NCBI GenBank assembly: GCA_024707225.1
Contig: JANQAE010000004.1
Location: 434,001 to 498,000 of the forward strand
Length of the DNA: 64,000 nucleotides
Direction of reading: 5' to 3'
DNA from: Dokdonella sp.
GTDB lineage: Bacteria; Pseudomonadota; Gammaproteobacteria; Xanthomonadales; Rhodanobacteraceae
Shown here: piece after piece, positions 47,540 to 58,389 of the stretch
Position numbering within the stretch: position 1 is the stretch's first letter
Layout of the letters: each line of letters begins with the position of its first letter
Notes under the pieces: model-generated
Told to the model about the DNA's origin: nothing
Databases searched by the model: none
The model's input: the letters and a program-made list of their open reading frames with translations, nothing else
Position numbers and translations under genes: made by a program

Positions 47540-49696
47540 TCAGAGCGCCTCGAGCGGCAGCCTCAGCACGAACTCCGCGCCGCCGCGTTCGCGGTTGGCG
47601 GCACGCACGCTGCCGCCGTGTTCCTCGGCGATCTTCTTGACGACGGCCAGGCCCAGTCCGGTGCCTTTCTCCTTGCTGGTCGTGTACGGCTCGAACCAGC
47701 GCTCGCCGAAATCGGCCGGCAGGCCGGGGCCGTTGTCGGCGACCACCAGGTCGACCCAGTCGCCGCCGTCGGCGTGCAGCGTGCGCGTGGCGACCTGGAT
47801 CTGCGGCTTGAGCTCCTCGCCGACCGCCTCCAGCGCGTTCTTGAGCAGGTTGTGCAGGGCCTGGCGCAGCCGCACCGCGTCGGCGCGCACCAGCGGCTCG
47901 CCCTCGGCGAGATCGCGCGTCAGCGCGATGCGCTGGTCGTTCGCATAGAGGTCGAGCACCTCGTCGAGCAGGGCGTGCAGCGCGATCGGCTGGGTCGACA
48001 GCTGCGGCGGCCGCGCGTAGTCGCCGAACGCGTTGACCATCGTCTTGAGCGCCTCGACCTGGCTGACGATCGTGTGCGTCGCGCGGTCGAGCAGCTCGGC
48101 GTCGTCGGGTGGCATGCGGCCGAGGAAGCGGCGGCGCAGCCGCTCGGCCGCGAGCTGGATCGGCGTCAGCGGATTCTTGACCTCGTGCGCGAGGCGCCGT
48201 GCGACCTCGCCCCAGGCGGCGTCGCGCTCGGCGCGGTTGAGCACGGTCAGGTCGTCGAAGACGGCGACGAATCCGGCATCGCCCGGCAGGGCAGCGCCGC
48301 GCAGCATCAGTACGCGGCGGCCGCTCTCGGTCTCGATGACCAGTTCCTCGCGCCACTCGCGCAGCCGCTCGCGCAGGTGCCGGGCCAGCGGCTCGATGAA
48401 GCCGGCCAGCTGCGGCCACTGGCGGCGGATCTCGGCCAGCGAGCGGCCGTTCGCACGCGACAGGTTCACGCCGAGGATCGTCTCGGCGGCGTGGTTGGCG
48501 ATGCGCAGCGCGCCGTCGCGATCGAAGCCGAGCACGCCGGCCGACAGGCGCTCGAGCACCGCCTCGAGCCAGCCGCGCTGCTGCTCGGTCTCCTGCGCGC
48601 TGCTGCGCGCGTGCGCGCCGGCCAGTTCGAGGTCGCGCGTCATCTGCGCGAACGAGCGGACCAGGAAGCCGAGCTCGTCGTTGCTGGCCGGCGGCAGCGG
48701 CGTGTCGTAGCGGCCGGCGCCGACCGCACGCGTCGCCGCGACGAGGCGGCCGACCGGTGCGACCAGGCGGCGCGCGACGCCGAATGCGGCCAGCACCGCG
48801 AACAGCACCGACAGCAGCAGCACGAAGCTCAGGATCAGCGCGAACGTCAGCTTCAGCGAGCCGCGCAGGAACTTCAGCTGCTGGTACTGGAACGTCGCGG
48901 TCTCGACGCTGCGCGTCAGCGGCTGCAGTCGCTCGGGCAATGCGAACAGCGCCTGCAGCAGCCGCTCGTTGCCGGGACGCGTGCCGCCGATGCGTAGCAC
49001 GACACGCACCGCGAGCAGATCGCCGAGCGGCTCGGACGCGGCGTAGCGGCCCTCGGCCGACAGCCGCAGCAGCAATGCCGCGTCCGGCAGCGGCGGATCG
49101 AGGAAGCGCGGATCGGAGCTGGCGGTCGCCAGGATCCGGCGGTCGCTGCCGAAGACCGTCAGCTCCAGCGCGTCGAGGCGGTCGATCGCCGTGTCGACCA
49201 GGCCCTGCAGCTCGCCTTCGGACACGCCCTCCAGATCGCGCGCGACCAGACTGGTGTCGAGCTCGGCGCTCTGCATGCGCTCGTCGATCACGATGCGCGC
49301 GATTTCCAGCGCATCGTCGAGCGAGCGCTCCAGCGGCAGGTTGAACCAGGTGTCGACGGTCGCGTTGAGGAAGCGCAGCGCGAAGCCGTACACGACCACC
49401 ACCGGCGGCACCGCGAGCAGCACCAGCATGATCAGCAAGCGGCGGGTCAGCCGCGCCGCCGGCGCCTCGCGCGAAAGATCGGCGCGCAGGCGCCACAGCC
49501 GGTGGCCGATCGCGGCCGCGAGCGCCGCCAGCGCGAGCAGCGCGCCGCCGAGCACCCACGGATACTGCCGTGCCAGCGCGGCATTGCCGCCGGTCGCCTC
49601 CTCGGCGAGCTTGAGCGAGGCGAGCAGCAGCGCCAGCACCGCGACGGCCGGCAGCACGCGGCGCCAGAACACGATCAGCCAGCGCCGATAGGCCAT
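47540..49696 (-). CDS. ntrY: NtrY-like membrane sensor histidine kinase
   Basis: This 718-residue kinase has three to four N-terminal membrane helices (from about 8 to 105) and an extracytoplasmic sensor region. A further helix near 265-290 and a HAMP segment follow (RRLVAPVGRLVAATRAVGAG), then a PAS domain (LSAGVLGFDRDGALRIANHAAE). The dimerisation helix has His504 in RRLAHEVKNPLTPIQ. The ATPase N box is LHNLLKNALEAV, with DNGPGLP and GTGLGLAVV. The layout is that of NtrY. No ntrX response regulator lies downstream in the 191 bp before ybbP, unlike many relatives. It overlaps the DUF4390 gene by 22 bp. Confidence 0.9.
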   Translation of the reverse strand: MAYRRWLIVFWRRVLPAVAVLALLLASLKLAEEATGGNAALARQYPWVLGGALLALAALAAAIGHRLWRLRADLSREAPAARLTRRLLIMLVLLAVPPVVVVYGFALRFLNATVDTWFNLPLERSLDDALEIARIVIDERMQSAELDTSLVARDLEGVSEGELQGLVDTAIDRLDALELTVFGSDRRILATASSDPRFLDPPLPDAALLLRLSAEGRYAASEPLGDLLAVRVVLRIGGTRPGNERLLQALFALPERLQPLTRSVETATFQYQQLKFLRGSLKLTFALILSFVLLLSVLFAVLAAFGVARRLVAPVGRLVAATRAVGAGRYDTPLPPASNDELGFLVRSFAQMTRDLELAGAHARSSAQETEQQRGWLEAVLERLSAGVLGFDRDGALRIANHAAETILGVNLSRANGRSLAEIRRQWPQLAGFIEPLARHLRERLREWREELVIETESGRRVLMLRGAALPGDAGFVAVFDDLTVLNRAERDAAWGEVARRLAHEVKNPLTPIQLAAERLRRRFLGRMPPDDAELLDRATHTIVSQVEALKTMVNAFGDYARPPQLSTQPIALHALLDEVLDLYANDQRIALTRDLAEGEPLVRADAVRLRQALHNLLKNALEAVGEELKPQIQVATRTLHADGGDWVDLVVADNGPGLPADFGERWFEPYTTSKEKGTGLGLAVVKKIAEEHGGSVRAANRERGGAEFVLRLPLEAL

Positions 49697-50213
49697 GCGT
49701 ACTCCGCCGATCGCAGGTGCCAGGCCGGCTCGAACAGCGCCGGCAGTCGCAGCGGGCCCGGCAATGCCGAGCGCTCCAGGCCGACCTGCACGCGGGCCCG
49801 GCCGGCGACCTGGCGCGGCGAGTCGCCGTCCAGCGGCAGGTGCAGCACGCGCAGTCCGTCGAGCAGGGCCGCCGACGCCGCATAGCTGCGCAGCACGCGG
49901 CCGCTGTCCGGATCGCGCAGCAGATAGCGGCGCGACAGCGGGAAGTAGCGCAGTTCGATGCGGCGCCGGATCGGCGTGGCATCGACGTGCACGTCGACCT
50001 TGAACGTCAGCGGGATGCCGCGTCCAGCGCATCGCTCATCGGGCCGCTGAGGCGGCAGTCCAGCGCCAGCTCGAGCGTCGTGCCGTCCACCGCCGGAATG
50101 AAGCGGGCGCCGCGCACGACCAGCTCGCCGGGCGCCTGCTCGTGCACGAGCGCGCAGCCGGCCAGCAGCAGCGCGAGCGCGCCGGCGCTAGCGAGACTTG
50201 TCCAGGACCGCAT
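49675..50213 (-). CDS. DUF4390 lipoprotein (frameshifted in this sequence)
   Basis: The start [20 protein letters not shown] is a lipoprotein signal. The frame is lost by minus one at about 50018-50020, after LSGPMSDALDA. The second frame continues VDVHVDATPIRRRIELRYFPL, SRRYLLRDPDSGRVLRSYAA and ends AWPIGAG. Restored length is about 179 residues, the usual size of DUF4390 proteins found between rsmB and ntrY. It overlaps rsmB by 26 bp and ntrY by 22 bp, so it is translationally coupled. It may be an accessory to the kinase; this is inference. Confidence 0.82.
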
Positions 50214-51495
50214 AGTAGAAACCGTCCATGCCGCCCTCACCCGGCAGGTTCTGCCGCCCCGCGCCGGCGGCCAGGCCGAATCGGTCCGGCAGCGGCGACG
50301 CGCTCGCATTGTCGTGGGCGTCCAGGAATTGCGCCAGCACGGCCTGGTTCTCGATGCGCAGCAGCGAGCAGGTCGCATAGACCAGCCGCCCGCCGGGCGC
50401 CAGCAGCGGCCACAGTGCGTCGAGCAGCCGGCGCTGCGTCGCGGCCAGCGGCGCCAGATCGGCGGCGCGCCGGTGCAGCTTGACGTCGGGCTGGCGGCGG
50501 ACGATGCCGGTCGCCGAGCACGGCGCGTCGATCAGGATGCGGTCGAACGCCTGCCCGTCCCACCAGCGCTCCGGCTGCGCCGCGTCGCCGGCGCGCACGC
50601 TCGCTCCGAGGCCGAGCCGGCGCAGGTTCTCGTCGATGCGCGGCAGCCGCGCCGCATCGCGATCGAGCGCGAGCAGCGCGACGTCGGCGCGCTCCAGTGC
50701 ATGGGCGGCCTTGCCGCCGGGCGCCGCACAGGCGTCGAGCACGCGCAGACCGTCGCGCAGCTCGAGCAGATCGGCCACGCGCTGCGCGGCGCCGTCCTGC
50801 ACGGAAAACCATCCTTCCGAATAGCCCGGCAGGCGCGTCACGTCCTGGCTGTGCTCGAGCACGAGCGCATCAGGCAGGCCCTCGGGTGCCTGCGCCGCTA
50901 CGCCGGCGTCCTCGAAACGCGCCAGCAGCGCAGCGCGTTCGGTCCGGCGCCGGTTGACGCGCAGCGTCAGCGCGGCCTGGCGGTTGTTGGCGGCGAGGAT
51001 CGCCTCGGCCTGCTCCGGCCAGTCGGCCGCGATCGCGTCGATCAGCCAGCGCGGATGGGCGTGGCGCGAGACCGGATCGCGGTCGAGCCGCGCTTCCAGC
51101 GCAGCGCGCTCGCGCAGGAAGCGCCGCAGGATCGCGTTGACGAGGCCGGCATGGCGCGGCTGCCCGAGCAGGCGCGCCGCCTCGACGCAGGCGGCGACGA
51201 CCGCATAGGCCGGCAGATCGAGCACGGCCAGCTGCACGAAGCCCACGACCAGCAATGCGCGCAGCTCGCGCGCGCGTGGCGGCAGCGGCTTGTCGAGCAG
51301 CGCCGCGGCCGCCGCGTCCCAGCGCAGCCAGCCACGCGCCGATTCGAACAGCATCGCCGCCAGCAGCGCGCGGTCGCGCGGATCGGCGATGCCGCTCGAG
51401 GCGGCCGCCAGTTCGGTCCGCAGCGAGACGCCGTCGAGCGCGATCCGCGCCAGCGCGCGCGCCGCGTGCGCCCGCAGCGGCGCGCCGTCGCTCAC
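50188..51495 (-). CDS. rsmB: 16S rRNA (cytosine-967-C5)-methyltransferase RsmB
   Basis: This 435-residue protein has an N-terminal NusB-like helical domain (about 1-140; [16 protein letters not shown]). The SAM methyltransferase domain has motif [15 protein letters not shown], motif [17 protein letters not shown] and the catalytic/release Cys in [11 protein letters not shown]. The GTG start overlaps the fmt stop (GTGA). It follows def-fmt in the conserved order. Confidence 0.95.
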   Translation of the reverse strand: MSDGAPLRAHAARALARIALDGVSLRTELAAASSGIADPRDRALLAAMLFESARGWLRWDAAAAALLDKPLPPRARELRALLVVGFVQLAVLDLPAYAVVAACVEAARLLGQPRHAGLVNAILRRFLRERAALEARLDRDPVSRHAHPRWLIDAIAADWPEQAEAILAANNRQAALTLRVNRRRTERAALLARFEDAGVAAQAPEGLPDALVLEHSQDVTRLPGYSEGWFSVQDGAAQRVADLLELRDGLRVLDACAAPGGKAAHALERADVALLALDRDAARLPRIDENLRRLGLGASVRAGDAAQPERWWDGQAFDRILIDAPCSATGIVRRQPDVKLHRRAADLAPLAATQRRLLDALWPLLAPGGRLVYATCSLLRIENQAVLAQFLDAHDNASASPLPDRFGLAAGAGRQNLPGEGGMDGFYYAVLDKSR

Positions 51496-52442
51496 GGGAT
51501 CGAACCCGCAGCGGACTTCAGCTCGGGACGCGCGTTCAGATAGTCGCGCACCGCGATGCGGCGGCCGCCGGCGCGCTGCACGTCGAGGATGCGCAGCACG
51601 CCTTCGCCGCAGGCCACCTCGATGCCGGCCGGGCCGGCCGCGAGCACCTGTCCCGGCGATGCCGCGTGCGGCACGTCGATTGCGCGTGCCGACCAGATGC
51701 GCAAGCGTTCGCCGCCGATGTCGGCCTCGGCGACCGGCCACGGATCGAACGCGCGCACGGTCCGCTCCAGCGCCGCCGCGGGCAGCGACCAGTCCAGCCG
51801 TGCCTCGGCCTTGTCGAGCTTGTGCGCATAGGTCACACCGTGCTCGGCCTGGGCCTGCGCAGCCGGCAATCGGCCGTCGAGCAGGCGCGCGAGGCCGTCG
51901 GCCAGCACCTCGGCGCCGAGCACGGCCAAGCGGTCGTGCAGGCTGCCGCCGGTCTCGTCGGGACCGATCGGCGTGCGCCGCTCGAGCAGTACCGGTCCGG
52001 TGTCCAGGCCGGCCTCCATGCGCATCAGATCCACGCCGGTCTCGGCATCGCCGGCCAGCAGCGCGCGCTGGATCGGCGCGGCGCCGCGCCAGCGCGGCAG
52101 CAGCGAGGCATGCACGTTCCAGCAGCCGCGCTTCGGGATCGACAGGACCCTGCGCGGCAGGATCAGTCCATAGGCGACGACGATCATCAGATCCGGCGCC
52201 AGCGCGCGCAGGCGTGCCTGGGCGTCAGGATCGCGCAGGGTCTCGGGTTGCTCGACCGGAATCTGCGCGGCCAGCGCGGTCTGCTTGACCGGCGAGGCGG
52301 CCAGCTGGCGGCCTCGCCCGGCCGGGCGGTCCGGTTGCGTGTAGATGGCCACGACGTCGACCGGCGCGCGCAGGCAGGCCTGCAGACACGGGACGGCGAA
52401 CTCCGGTGTCCCGGCGAACACCAGGCGCAGACGCTCGGACAT
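51492..52442 (-). CDS. fmt: Methionyl-tRNA formyltransferase
   Basis: This 316-residue enzyme starts [20 protein letters not shown]. It contains the formyltetrahydrofolate site [24 protein letters not shown] with the catalytic Asn/His pair and the Asp in LDTGPVLLE. The C-terminal tRNA-binding domain begins near residue 205. It formylates initiator Met-tRNA. It lies 8 bp after def and overlaps rsmB. Confidence 0.96.
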   Translation of the reverse strand: MSERLRLVFAGTPEFAVPCLQACLRAPVDVVAIYTQPDRPAGRGRQLAASPVKQTALAAQIPVEQPETLRDPDAQARLRALAPDLMIVVAYGLILPRRVLSIPKRGCWNVHASLLPRWRGAAPIQRALLAGDAETGVDLMRMEAGLDTGPVLLERRTPIGPDETGGSLHDRLAVLGAEVLADGLARLLDGRLPAAQAQAEHGVTYAHKLDKAEARLDWSLPAAALERTVRAFDPWPVAEADIGGERLRIWSARAIDVPHAASPGQVLAAGPAGIEVACGEGVLRILDVQRAGGRRIAVRDYLNARPELKSAAGSIP

Positions 52443-52450
52443 GGCGCGGA

Positions 52451-52975
52451 TCAGGCGCTGGCGGCGGCAGGCGCGGGGCTGTGCCGGCGCTGCTTTTCGA
52501 GCTTCTTGCGGACCAGTTCGCGCTTGAGCGGCGACAGGTAGTCGACGAACAGTTTTCCGGCCAGATGGTCCATCTCGTGCTGGATGCACACGGCGAGCAG
52601 ACCGTCGGCGTCGAGCGTGAACGGCACGCCGTCGACGCCCTGCGCCTCGACGCGGACGCGGTCGGCGCGGTCGACGTCGGCATAGATGCCGGGCACCGAC
52701 AGGCAGCCTTCCTGATAGGTCTGGCTGCCCTCGCGCTCGACGATCTTCGGATTGATCAGGACCAGCGGCTGGTCCTTGGTGTCGGAGATGTCGATGACCA
52801 GCAGCTGGCGATGCACGTCGACCTGGGTCGCGGCCAGTCCGATGCCGGGCGCCTGGTACATCGTCTCGAACATGTCGGCGACCAGTTGCTTGAGCGCCGG
52901 GTCGAACGCGGTCACCGGCTCGGCGCGGGTGCGCAGCCGGGGATCGGGGAATTCGAGGATCGTCAGCAGGCTCAT
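52451..52975 (-). CDS. def: Peptide deformylase
   Basis: This 174-residue metalloprotease has all three family motifs: [16 protein letters not shown] and QHEMDHL (metal ligands Cys and two His). It removes the formyl group from nascent proteins after fmt has placed it on the initiator tRNA. It is the first gene of the def-fmt-rsmB-DUF4390-ntrY run. It is divergent from the LysM gene across a 207-bp gap; that gap contains a short hairpin at 53055-53076. Confidence 0.96.
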   Translation of the reverse strand: MSLLTILEFPDPRLRTRAEPVTAFDPALKQLVADMFETMYQAPGIGLAATQVDVHRQLLVIDISDTKDQPLVLINPKIVEREGSQTYQEGCLSVPGIYADVDRADRVRVEAQGVDGVPFTLDADGLLAVCIQHEMDHLAGKLFVDYLSPLKRELVRKKLEKQRRHSPAPAAASA

Positions 52976-53182
52976 GGCGTGAAAGGTGCTCCGAGAAGGA
53001 CAGATGCGGGCGAACGCAGCGGCTCACAAGCGTGAGCGCGCCCGCAACGGTCGGAAAGCCGCATTTTGCCGGCTTTGGGCGGGATCGCAAAGCCGTCTCG
53101 ATTTCGGGAACGGCGTCATTCTCTACCCTGAACAGTTGGGCTACACTCGCGCGGCCATTGGGGAATCAGGTAATTGGCCGCC

Positions 53183-54337
53183 ATGCTTAAAAAACTACTT
53201 CCAGTTGCAGCTGGATTGCTGGTCGCATTCGCCGCCTATGCCGCGACGGTGGAGCTCGCCGACCAGCACCCTGCGCGCTATACCGTCAAGAAGGGCGACA
53301 CGCTCTGGGACATCTCGGCGCGGTTCCTCAAGAAGCCGTGGCTGTGGCCGGAGATCTGGCAGGTCAATCCGCAGGTGCGCAATCCCCACCTGATCTATCC
53401 CGGCGACGAGCTCGTGCTCGGCCTCGGATCGAACGGTCCGGGCCTGTCGGCGATCCGCGCGCGCGCGACGCCGGTCGACGAAGCGGTGCCGCCGATTCCG
53501 CTGTCGCACATCAAGCAGTTCCTGACCCATACGCGCATTCTCGACGACGAGGAGTTGCGCAATGCGCCGCACGTGGTCGGCATCGAGGAGGATCGCCTGC
53601 GCGGCACCAGCGGCCAGCTGGTCTACGTGCGCGGCCTCGACGCGCAGCCGGGCCAGCGGCTGGCGCTGGTGCGACCGATCGGCCGCTATTACGACACGCC
53701 GCCCGACGTGAAGGGCGACCCGCAGAAGATCCACCGCCAGGAGCGCGATGCGCGCGACGGCCGCCGCGCCCTGCTGTGGCGGCATGGCCCGCACGAGTTC
53801 TCGCTGAAGGGCCGCGTGCGCTTCCTCGGCTACGAGATGCTCGACTACGCGACCGTGGAGGTCACGCGCGCCGGCAATCCGGCCTCGGTCCTGGTCGGCG
53901 AGGCCGATTTCGAGGTGCGCCCCGGCGACTTCGTGCTGCCGATCGAGGAACGCCCCTACGACGACGAGTACGTGCCGCATCCGCCCGGGTCCGTGCCCGA
54001 CGGCATGCGCGTGATCGCGTTCACCGACGCGCTCAATGCGGTCGGTCCCAAGCAGGTGGTCGCGCTGTCGCGCGGCGCCGAGAACGGCGTCGAGAACGGC
54101 CAGGTCTATTCGATCTACCACAGCGGCGAGACCGTCGTGGACCGCACCGACTATCCCGAGAACGGCGCACGCAAGTTCTTCAACCCGAAGGACGCCAAGG
54201 TGGAGCTGCCGCCCGAGTTCGTCGGCCACGTGCTGGTCTTCCGCACGTTCGACCAGGTCAGCTACGGCCTCGTGATGGACACGGTCAAGCCGATCCGCAT
54301 CGACGACTGGCTGCACGATCCCGATTCGACGCCCTGA
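53183..54337 (+). CDS. LysM-domain periplasmic protein
   Basis: This protein of about 384 residues has a short signal peptide (MLKKLLPVAAGLLVAFAAYA). One LysM domain lies at about 31-78 (YTVKKGDTLWDISARFLKKP, IYPGDELVL), which binds peptidoglycan. The rest is a conserved but uncharacterised beta-rich region seen in LysM proteins next to dprA in gammaproteobacteria (LTHTRILDDEEL, GEADFEVRPGDFVLP, SYGLVMDTVKPI). A TTG nine bases upstream (53174) is closer to the ribosome site but gives no better signal. A TACACT box at 53142-53147 could be the -10 element. Confidence 0.88.
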   Translation: MLKKLLPVAAGLLVAFAAYAATVELADQHPARYTVKKGDTLWDISARFLKKPWLWPEIWQVNPQVRNPHLIYPGDELVLGLGSNGPGLSAIRARATPVDEAVPPIPLSHIKQFLTHTRILDDEELRNAPHVVGIEEDRLRGTSGQLVYVRGLDAQPGQRLALVRPIGRYYDTPPDVKGDPQKIHRQERDARDGRRALLWRHGPHEFSLKGRVRFLGYEMLDYATVEVTRAGNPASVLVGEADFEVRPGDFVLPIEERPYDDEYVPHPPGSVPDGMRVIAFTDALNAVGPKQVVALSRGAENGVENGQVYSIYHSGETVVDRTDYPENGARKFFNPKDAKVELPPEFVGHVLVFRTFDQVSYGLVMDTVKPIRIDDWLHDPDSTP

Positions 54338-54490
54338 CCGCGTCACGCTGACTGCGGCGCCGCGACGGCGCCCGAACGCGACGCGCCGGCCGACGCCGGC
54401 GCGCGCGACTGCTGCCGCTGCCGCCGCGCGATCGCGCAACCGCGTGCGCCGTCGCGATTCGTGCGACGGGCGCTGGCTAGACTGGCCGGC

Positions 54491-55645
54491 ATGGACGCGA
54501 ACGCCACCCCCATGGATGCCTGGCTGATCCTGCTGCGCGCACCCGGACTGGGCCCGGCGCGCCTGCGCCGGCTGCTGGACCGCCACGGCGACGCCGCCGG
54601 CGTGCTCGACGCGCTGCGCCGGCGCGGCGACGAGGAAGCCGGCGAGGCGGCGCGCGCCTGGGCCTGCGCACCCGACGCCGACGCGATCGCCGCCGACCGC
54701 GCCTGGCTGGCCGAGCCGCAGCACCATCTGATTGCGTGCACCGACCCGGACTTTCCACCGCTGCTGCGCGCGATACCGGGCGCGCCGGCCGCGCTGTACG
54801 TCGCCGGCGAGCCGACGCGGCTGTGGATGCCGCAGGTCGCCGTCGTCGGCAGCCGCAACGCCGGCGCCGGCGGTCTGGCGACCGCACGCAGTTTCGCGCG
54901 CGCACTGGCCGGCGCCGGCTTCACGGTGACCAGCGGCCTGGCCGAGGGCATCGACGGCGCCGCGCATGCCGCCGCGCTCGACGCCGGCGGCTGCACGATC
55001 GCGGTGCTCGGCACCGGGCCGGACCAGGTCTATCCGCGCGCAGCACCGCGAGCTGGCGGCGCGAATCGGCGCGGCCGGCGCCCTGGTCAGCGAGTTCCCG
55101 CCGGGCACGACCGGGCGCGCCGAGCATTTCCCGCGCCGCAACCGCATCATCGCCGGGCTCTCGCTGGGCACCCTGGTCGTCGAGGCCGGCATCAAGTCCG
55201 GCTCGCTGATCACCGCGCGCTACGCGATGGAACAGGGCCGCGAGGTCTTCGCGATCCCCGGCTCGATCCACAACCCGCTCGCACGCGGCTGCCATCAGCT
55301 GATCCGCGACGGCGCCAAGCTGACCGAGACGGTCGAGGAGCTGATCGGCGAACTCGCACCGCTGGCCGGCGAGCTCGGCGATCACCTGCGCGGCCGGCTC
55401 GCCGCGCCGCGCTCGCGGCGACCGCGGCGACGGCCCAGTCCGCGACGCCGCAGGGCCGCAGCGAGGACCCCGACTACGCCAGGCTGCTCGACGCGCTCGG
55501 CCACGACCCGGTGACGATCGACGTGCTCGCGCAGCGCACCGGCCTGCCGGTACCGTCGCTGTCCTCGATGCTGCTCGTGCTCGAGATGGAGGGCACAGTC
55601 GACAGCCAGAGCGGCGGTCGTTACGCGCGCCGTGCCGCATCGTAG
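54491..55645 (+). CDS. dprA: DNA processing protein DprA (two compensating frameshifts)
   Basis: The start [22 protein letters not shown] is followed by the Rossmann-like core with [20 protein letters not shown] and [17 protein letters not shown]. The frame shifts by plus one at about 55036-55041 (after DQVYPR) into [39 protein letters not shown] and [13 protein letters not shown]. It returns by minus one at about 55401-55412 to the first frame, with the C-terminal winged-helix [19 protein letters not shown]. The total of about 384 residues is normal. DprA loads RecA on incoming single-stranded DNA during transformation. Two opposite indels in one gene favour sequence errors. Confidence 0.9.
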   Translation: MDANATPMDAWLILLRAPGLGPARLRRLLDRHGDAAGVLDALRRRGDEEAGEAARAWACAPDADAIAADRAWLAEPQHHLIACTDPDFPPLLRAIPGAPAALYVAGEPTRLWMPQVAVVGSRNAGAGGLATARSFARALAGAGFTVTSGLAEGIDGAAHAAALDAGGCTIAVLGTGPDQVYPRAAPRAGGANRRGRRPGQRVPAGHDRARRAFPAPQPHHRRALAGHPGRRGRHQVRLADHRALRDGTGPRGLRDPRLDPQPARTRLPSADPRRRQADRDGRGADRRTRTAGRRARRSPARPARRAALAATAATAQSATPQGRSEDPDYARLLDALGHDPVTIDVLAQRTGLPVPSLSSMLLVLEMEGTVDSQSGGRYARRAAS

Positions 55646-55848
55646 ATGCGCTCGCGCATCTTATTGAGCCAGCTCACAAATTCGCCTTGCGGTCGGGCAG
55701 CCGGGCTTGACAGCCCGGAGTCGGCGTGTTTCCACTGAATATAGAGCGCCGATGCCAGCCGGCATCGGACACCTCCCCCGACAACGATTTCCGCACGGTC
55801 CGGATACCGGGCGGCGACACCGCGCCAGAGCGGTGCGACAGGAAAAAA

Positions 55849-58354
55849 ATGGCCAAGAATCTGCTCATCGTCGAATCGCCCGCCAAGGCCAAGACGATCA
55901 ACAAATACCTCGGCAAGGACTTCGAGGTCCTCGCCTCGTACGGCCACGTGCGCGATCTGGTGCCCAAGGAGGGCGCGGTCGATCCCGAGCACCAGTTCCG
56001 GATGAACTACGAGCTGATCGACAAGAACGAGAAGCACGTCGCCGCGATCGCCAAGGCCGCAGCCAAGGCCGAAGCCCTGTATCTGGCGACCGACTTGGAT
56101 CGCGAAGGCGAGGCGATCTCCTGGCACATCGCCGAGATTCTGCGCGAGCGCCACCTGCTCGACGGCAAGAAGCTGCACCGGGTCGTGTTCTCGGAGATCA
56201 CGCCGCGCGCGATCAAGGAAGCCGTCGCCAATCCGCGGCCGCTGTCGATGGACCTGGTCAACGCGCAGCAGGCGCGCCGCGCGCTCGACTACCTGGTCGG
56301 CTTCAATCTGTCGCCGGTGCTGTGGCGCAAGGTGCAGCGCGGCCTGTCGGCCGGTCGCGTGCAGTCGCCGGCATTGCGCATGATCGCCGAGCGCGAGGAG
56401 GAGATCGAGGCGTTCAAGGCGCGCGAGTACTGGACGATCGAAGCGGACTGCGCGCATCCCGATCAGGCGTTCAAGGCGCGACTGCTGACGCTGCGCGGCA
56501 AGAAGTTCGAGCAGTTCGACCTCACCAACGAGGCGGACGCGCTCGCCGCGCGCACCGCGCTGGAGCGGTCGGCGCAGGGCCGCCTGGTCGTCGCCAACGT
56601 CGAATCGAAGGAACGCAAGCGCCGCCCGTCACCGCCGTTCACGACCTCCACGCTGCAGCAGGAGGCCGCGCGCAAGCTCGGCTTCACGACCAGCCGCACG
56701 ATGCGCCTGGCGCAGCAGTTGTACGAAGGCGTCGCGCTCGGCGACGAGGGCGTGGTCGGCCTGATCACCTATATGCGTACCGACGCGGTGTCGCTGTCGG
56801 CCGACGCGATCACCGAGCTGCGCGAGGTGATCGGCCGCGATTTCGGGCCGCGCGCGCTGCCCGAGCAGCCGCACGTCTACCGCAACAAGTCCAAGAACGC
56901 CCAGGAGGCGCACGAGGCGATCCGCCCGACGTCCGCCGCGCACCGCCCGAAGGAGGTCGCGCAATACCTGAGCGACGAGCAGCGCAAGCTCTACGAACTG
57001 ATCTGGAAACGCGCGCTGGCCAGCCAGATGCAGCACGCGACGCTCAATACCGTCAGCGTCGACCTCGATGCCGGCGGCGACTCGATGTTCCGCGCCAGCG
57101 GTACCACGGTCGTCGATCCGGGTTTCCTCGCCGTCTACGAGGAAGGCCGCGACCAGAAGAACGCCGAGGACGAGGACGAGGGCCGCAAGCTGCCCAAGAT
57201 GGCGCTCGGCGAGGCCGTGCCGCTGGCCGCGATCGAGGCCGACCAGCACTTCACCGAGCCGCCGCCGCGCTATTCGGAAGCCTCGCTGGTCAAGGCGCTG
57301 GAGGAATACGGCATCGGCCGTCCGTCGACCTACGCCAGCATCATCCAGGTGCTGCAGAACCGCGAGTACGTGATCCTCGACAACCGCCGGTTCCGGCCGA
57401 CCGACGTCGGCCGCGCGGTCGCCAAGTTCCTGGCGGGCCATTTCACGCAGTACGTCGATTACGACTTCACCGCCAAGCTCGAGGACGAGCTCGACGCGGT
57501 CAGCCAGCGGGGAGGAGGACTGGGTCCCGCTGCTAGAGAAGTTCTGGAAGCCGTTCAAGGCCCAGGTCGACGACAAGAACGAGAGCGTGGACCGCTCCGA
57601 GGCGACCGGCGCGCGCGAGCTCGGCGTCGACCCGGTCAGCGGCAAGCCGGTGCAGGTGCGCCTGGGCCGCTACGGGCCGTTCGCGCAGATCGGGACCAAG
57701 GACGACGAGGAGAAGCCCACGTTCGCCTCGCTGCGGACCGGGCAGAGCATGCACACGATCACGCTGGCCGAGGCGCTGGAGCTGTTCAAGCTGCCGCGCG
57801 TGCTCGGCACCGCCGAGGATGGCGAGACGATCAGCGTCGGCATCGGCCGCTTCGGCCCGTTCGTCAAGCAGGGCAGCACCTACGCCTCGCTCAAGAAGGA
57901 GGACGATCCGTACACGATCGACCTCGAGCATGCGCGCACGCTGATCCGCGAGAAGCTCGAGGCCGCCGCCAACCGCATCATCCGCGACTTCGGCGACGGC
58001 ATTCAGGTGCTGAACGGCCGCTACGGCCCGTACATCTCCGACGGCAACAAGAACGCGCGCATTCCCAAGGATCGCGAGCCGGCTTCGCTGACGCTGGCCG
58101 AATGCACCGAGCTGCTCGCCGCGGCGCCGGACCGCCCCAAGCGCGGCGGCCGCTTCGGCAAGGGCCGCAAGACCGACAGCGCGACTACCGAGGCGGCTGC
58201 CAAGAAGACGGCCGCCAAGAGCGCCAAGGCGCCGGCCAGGACCGCGGCGAAGAAAACAGCCTTGAAGAAGACCGCCGCCAAGAAGGCGACGGCGAAGAAG
58301 GCGACGGCAAAGAAAGCGGTCAAGAAGGCCGCCGCGAAGACTCGGCCCGGCTGA
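55849..58354 (+). CDS. topA: DNA topoisomerase I with lysine-rich tail (frameshifted in this sequence)
   Basis: A ribosome site aggaaa precedes MAKNLLIVESPAKAKTINKYLG, the TOPRIM start. DTDLDREGEAISWH-like (here TDLDREGEAISWH) acidic residues and active-site Tyr308 in LITYMRTDAV are present. The frame breaks by a net plus one at about 57509-57514. The second frame continues EEDWVPLLEKFWKPFKAQV and repeated topoisomerase C-terminal domains (LGRYGPFAQIG, IGRFGPFVKQG, LNGRYGPYISDG). It ends in a Lys/Ala tail of AAKKTAAK-type repeats. Zinc-finger cysteines are absent, as in related bacteria. It relaxes negative supercoils. tsaC follows after 35 bp. Confidence 0.94.
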
Positions 58355-58389
58355 GGCCGGCCGGCGACCCCGACGCGCCCGGCGACGTC

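Noticed and set aside
55701-55718. TTGACA box (55707-55712) and small hairpin before topA
   Set aside because: No -10 element lies 16-18 bp downstream, and TTGACA is partly formed by the hairpin loop; not enough to call a promoter.
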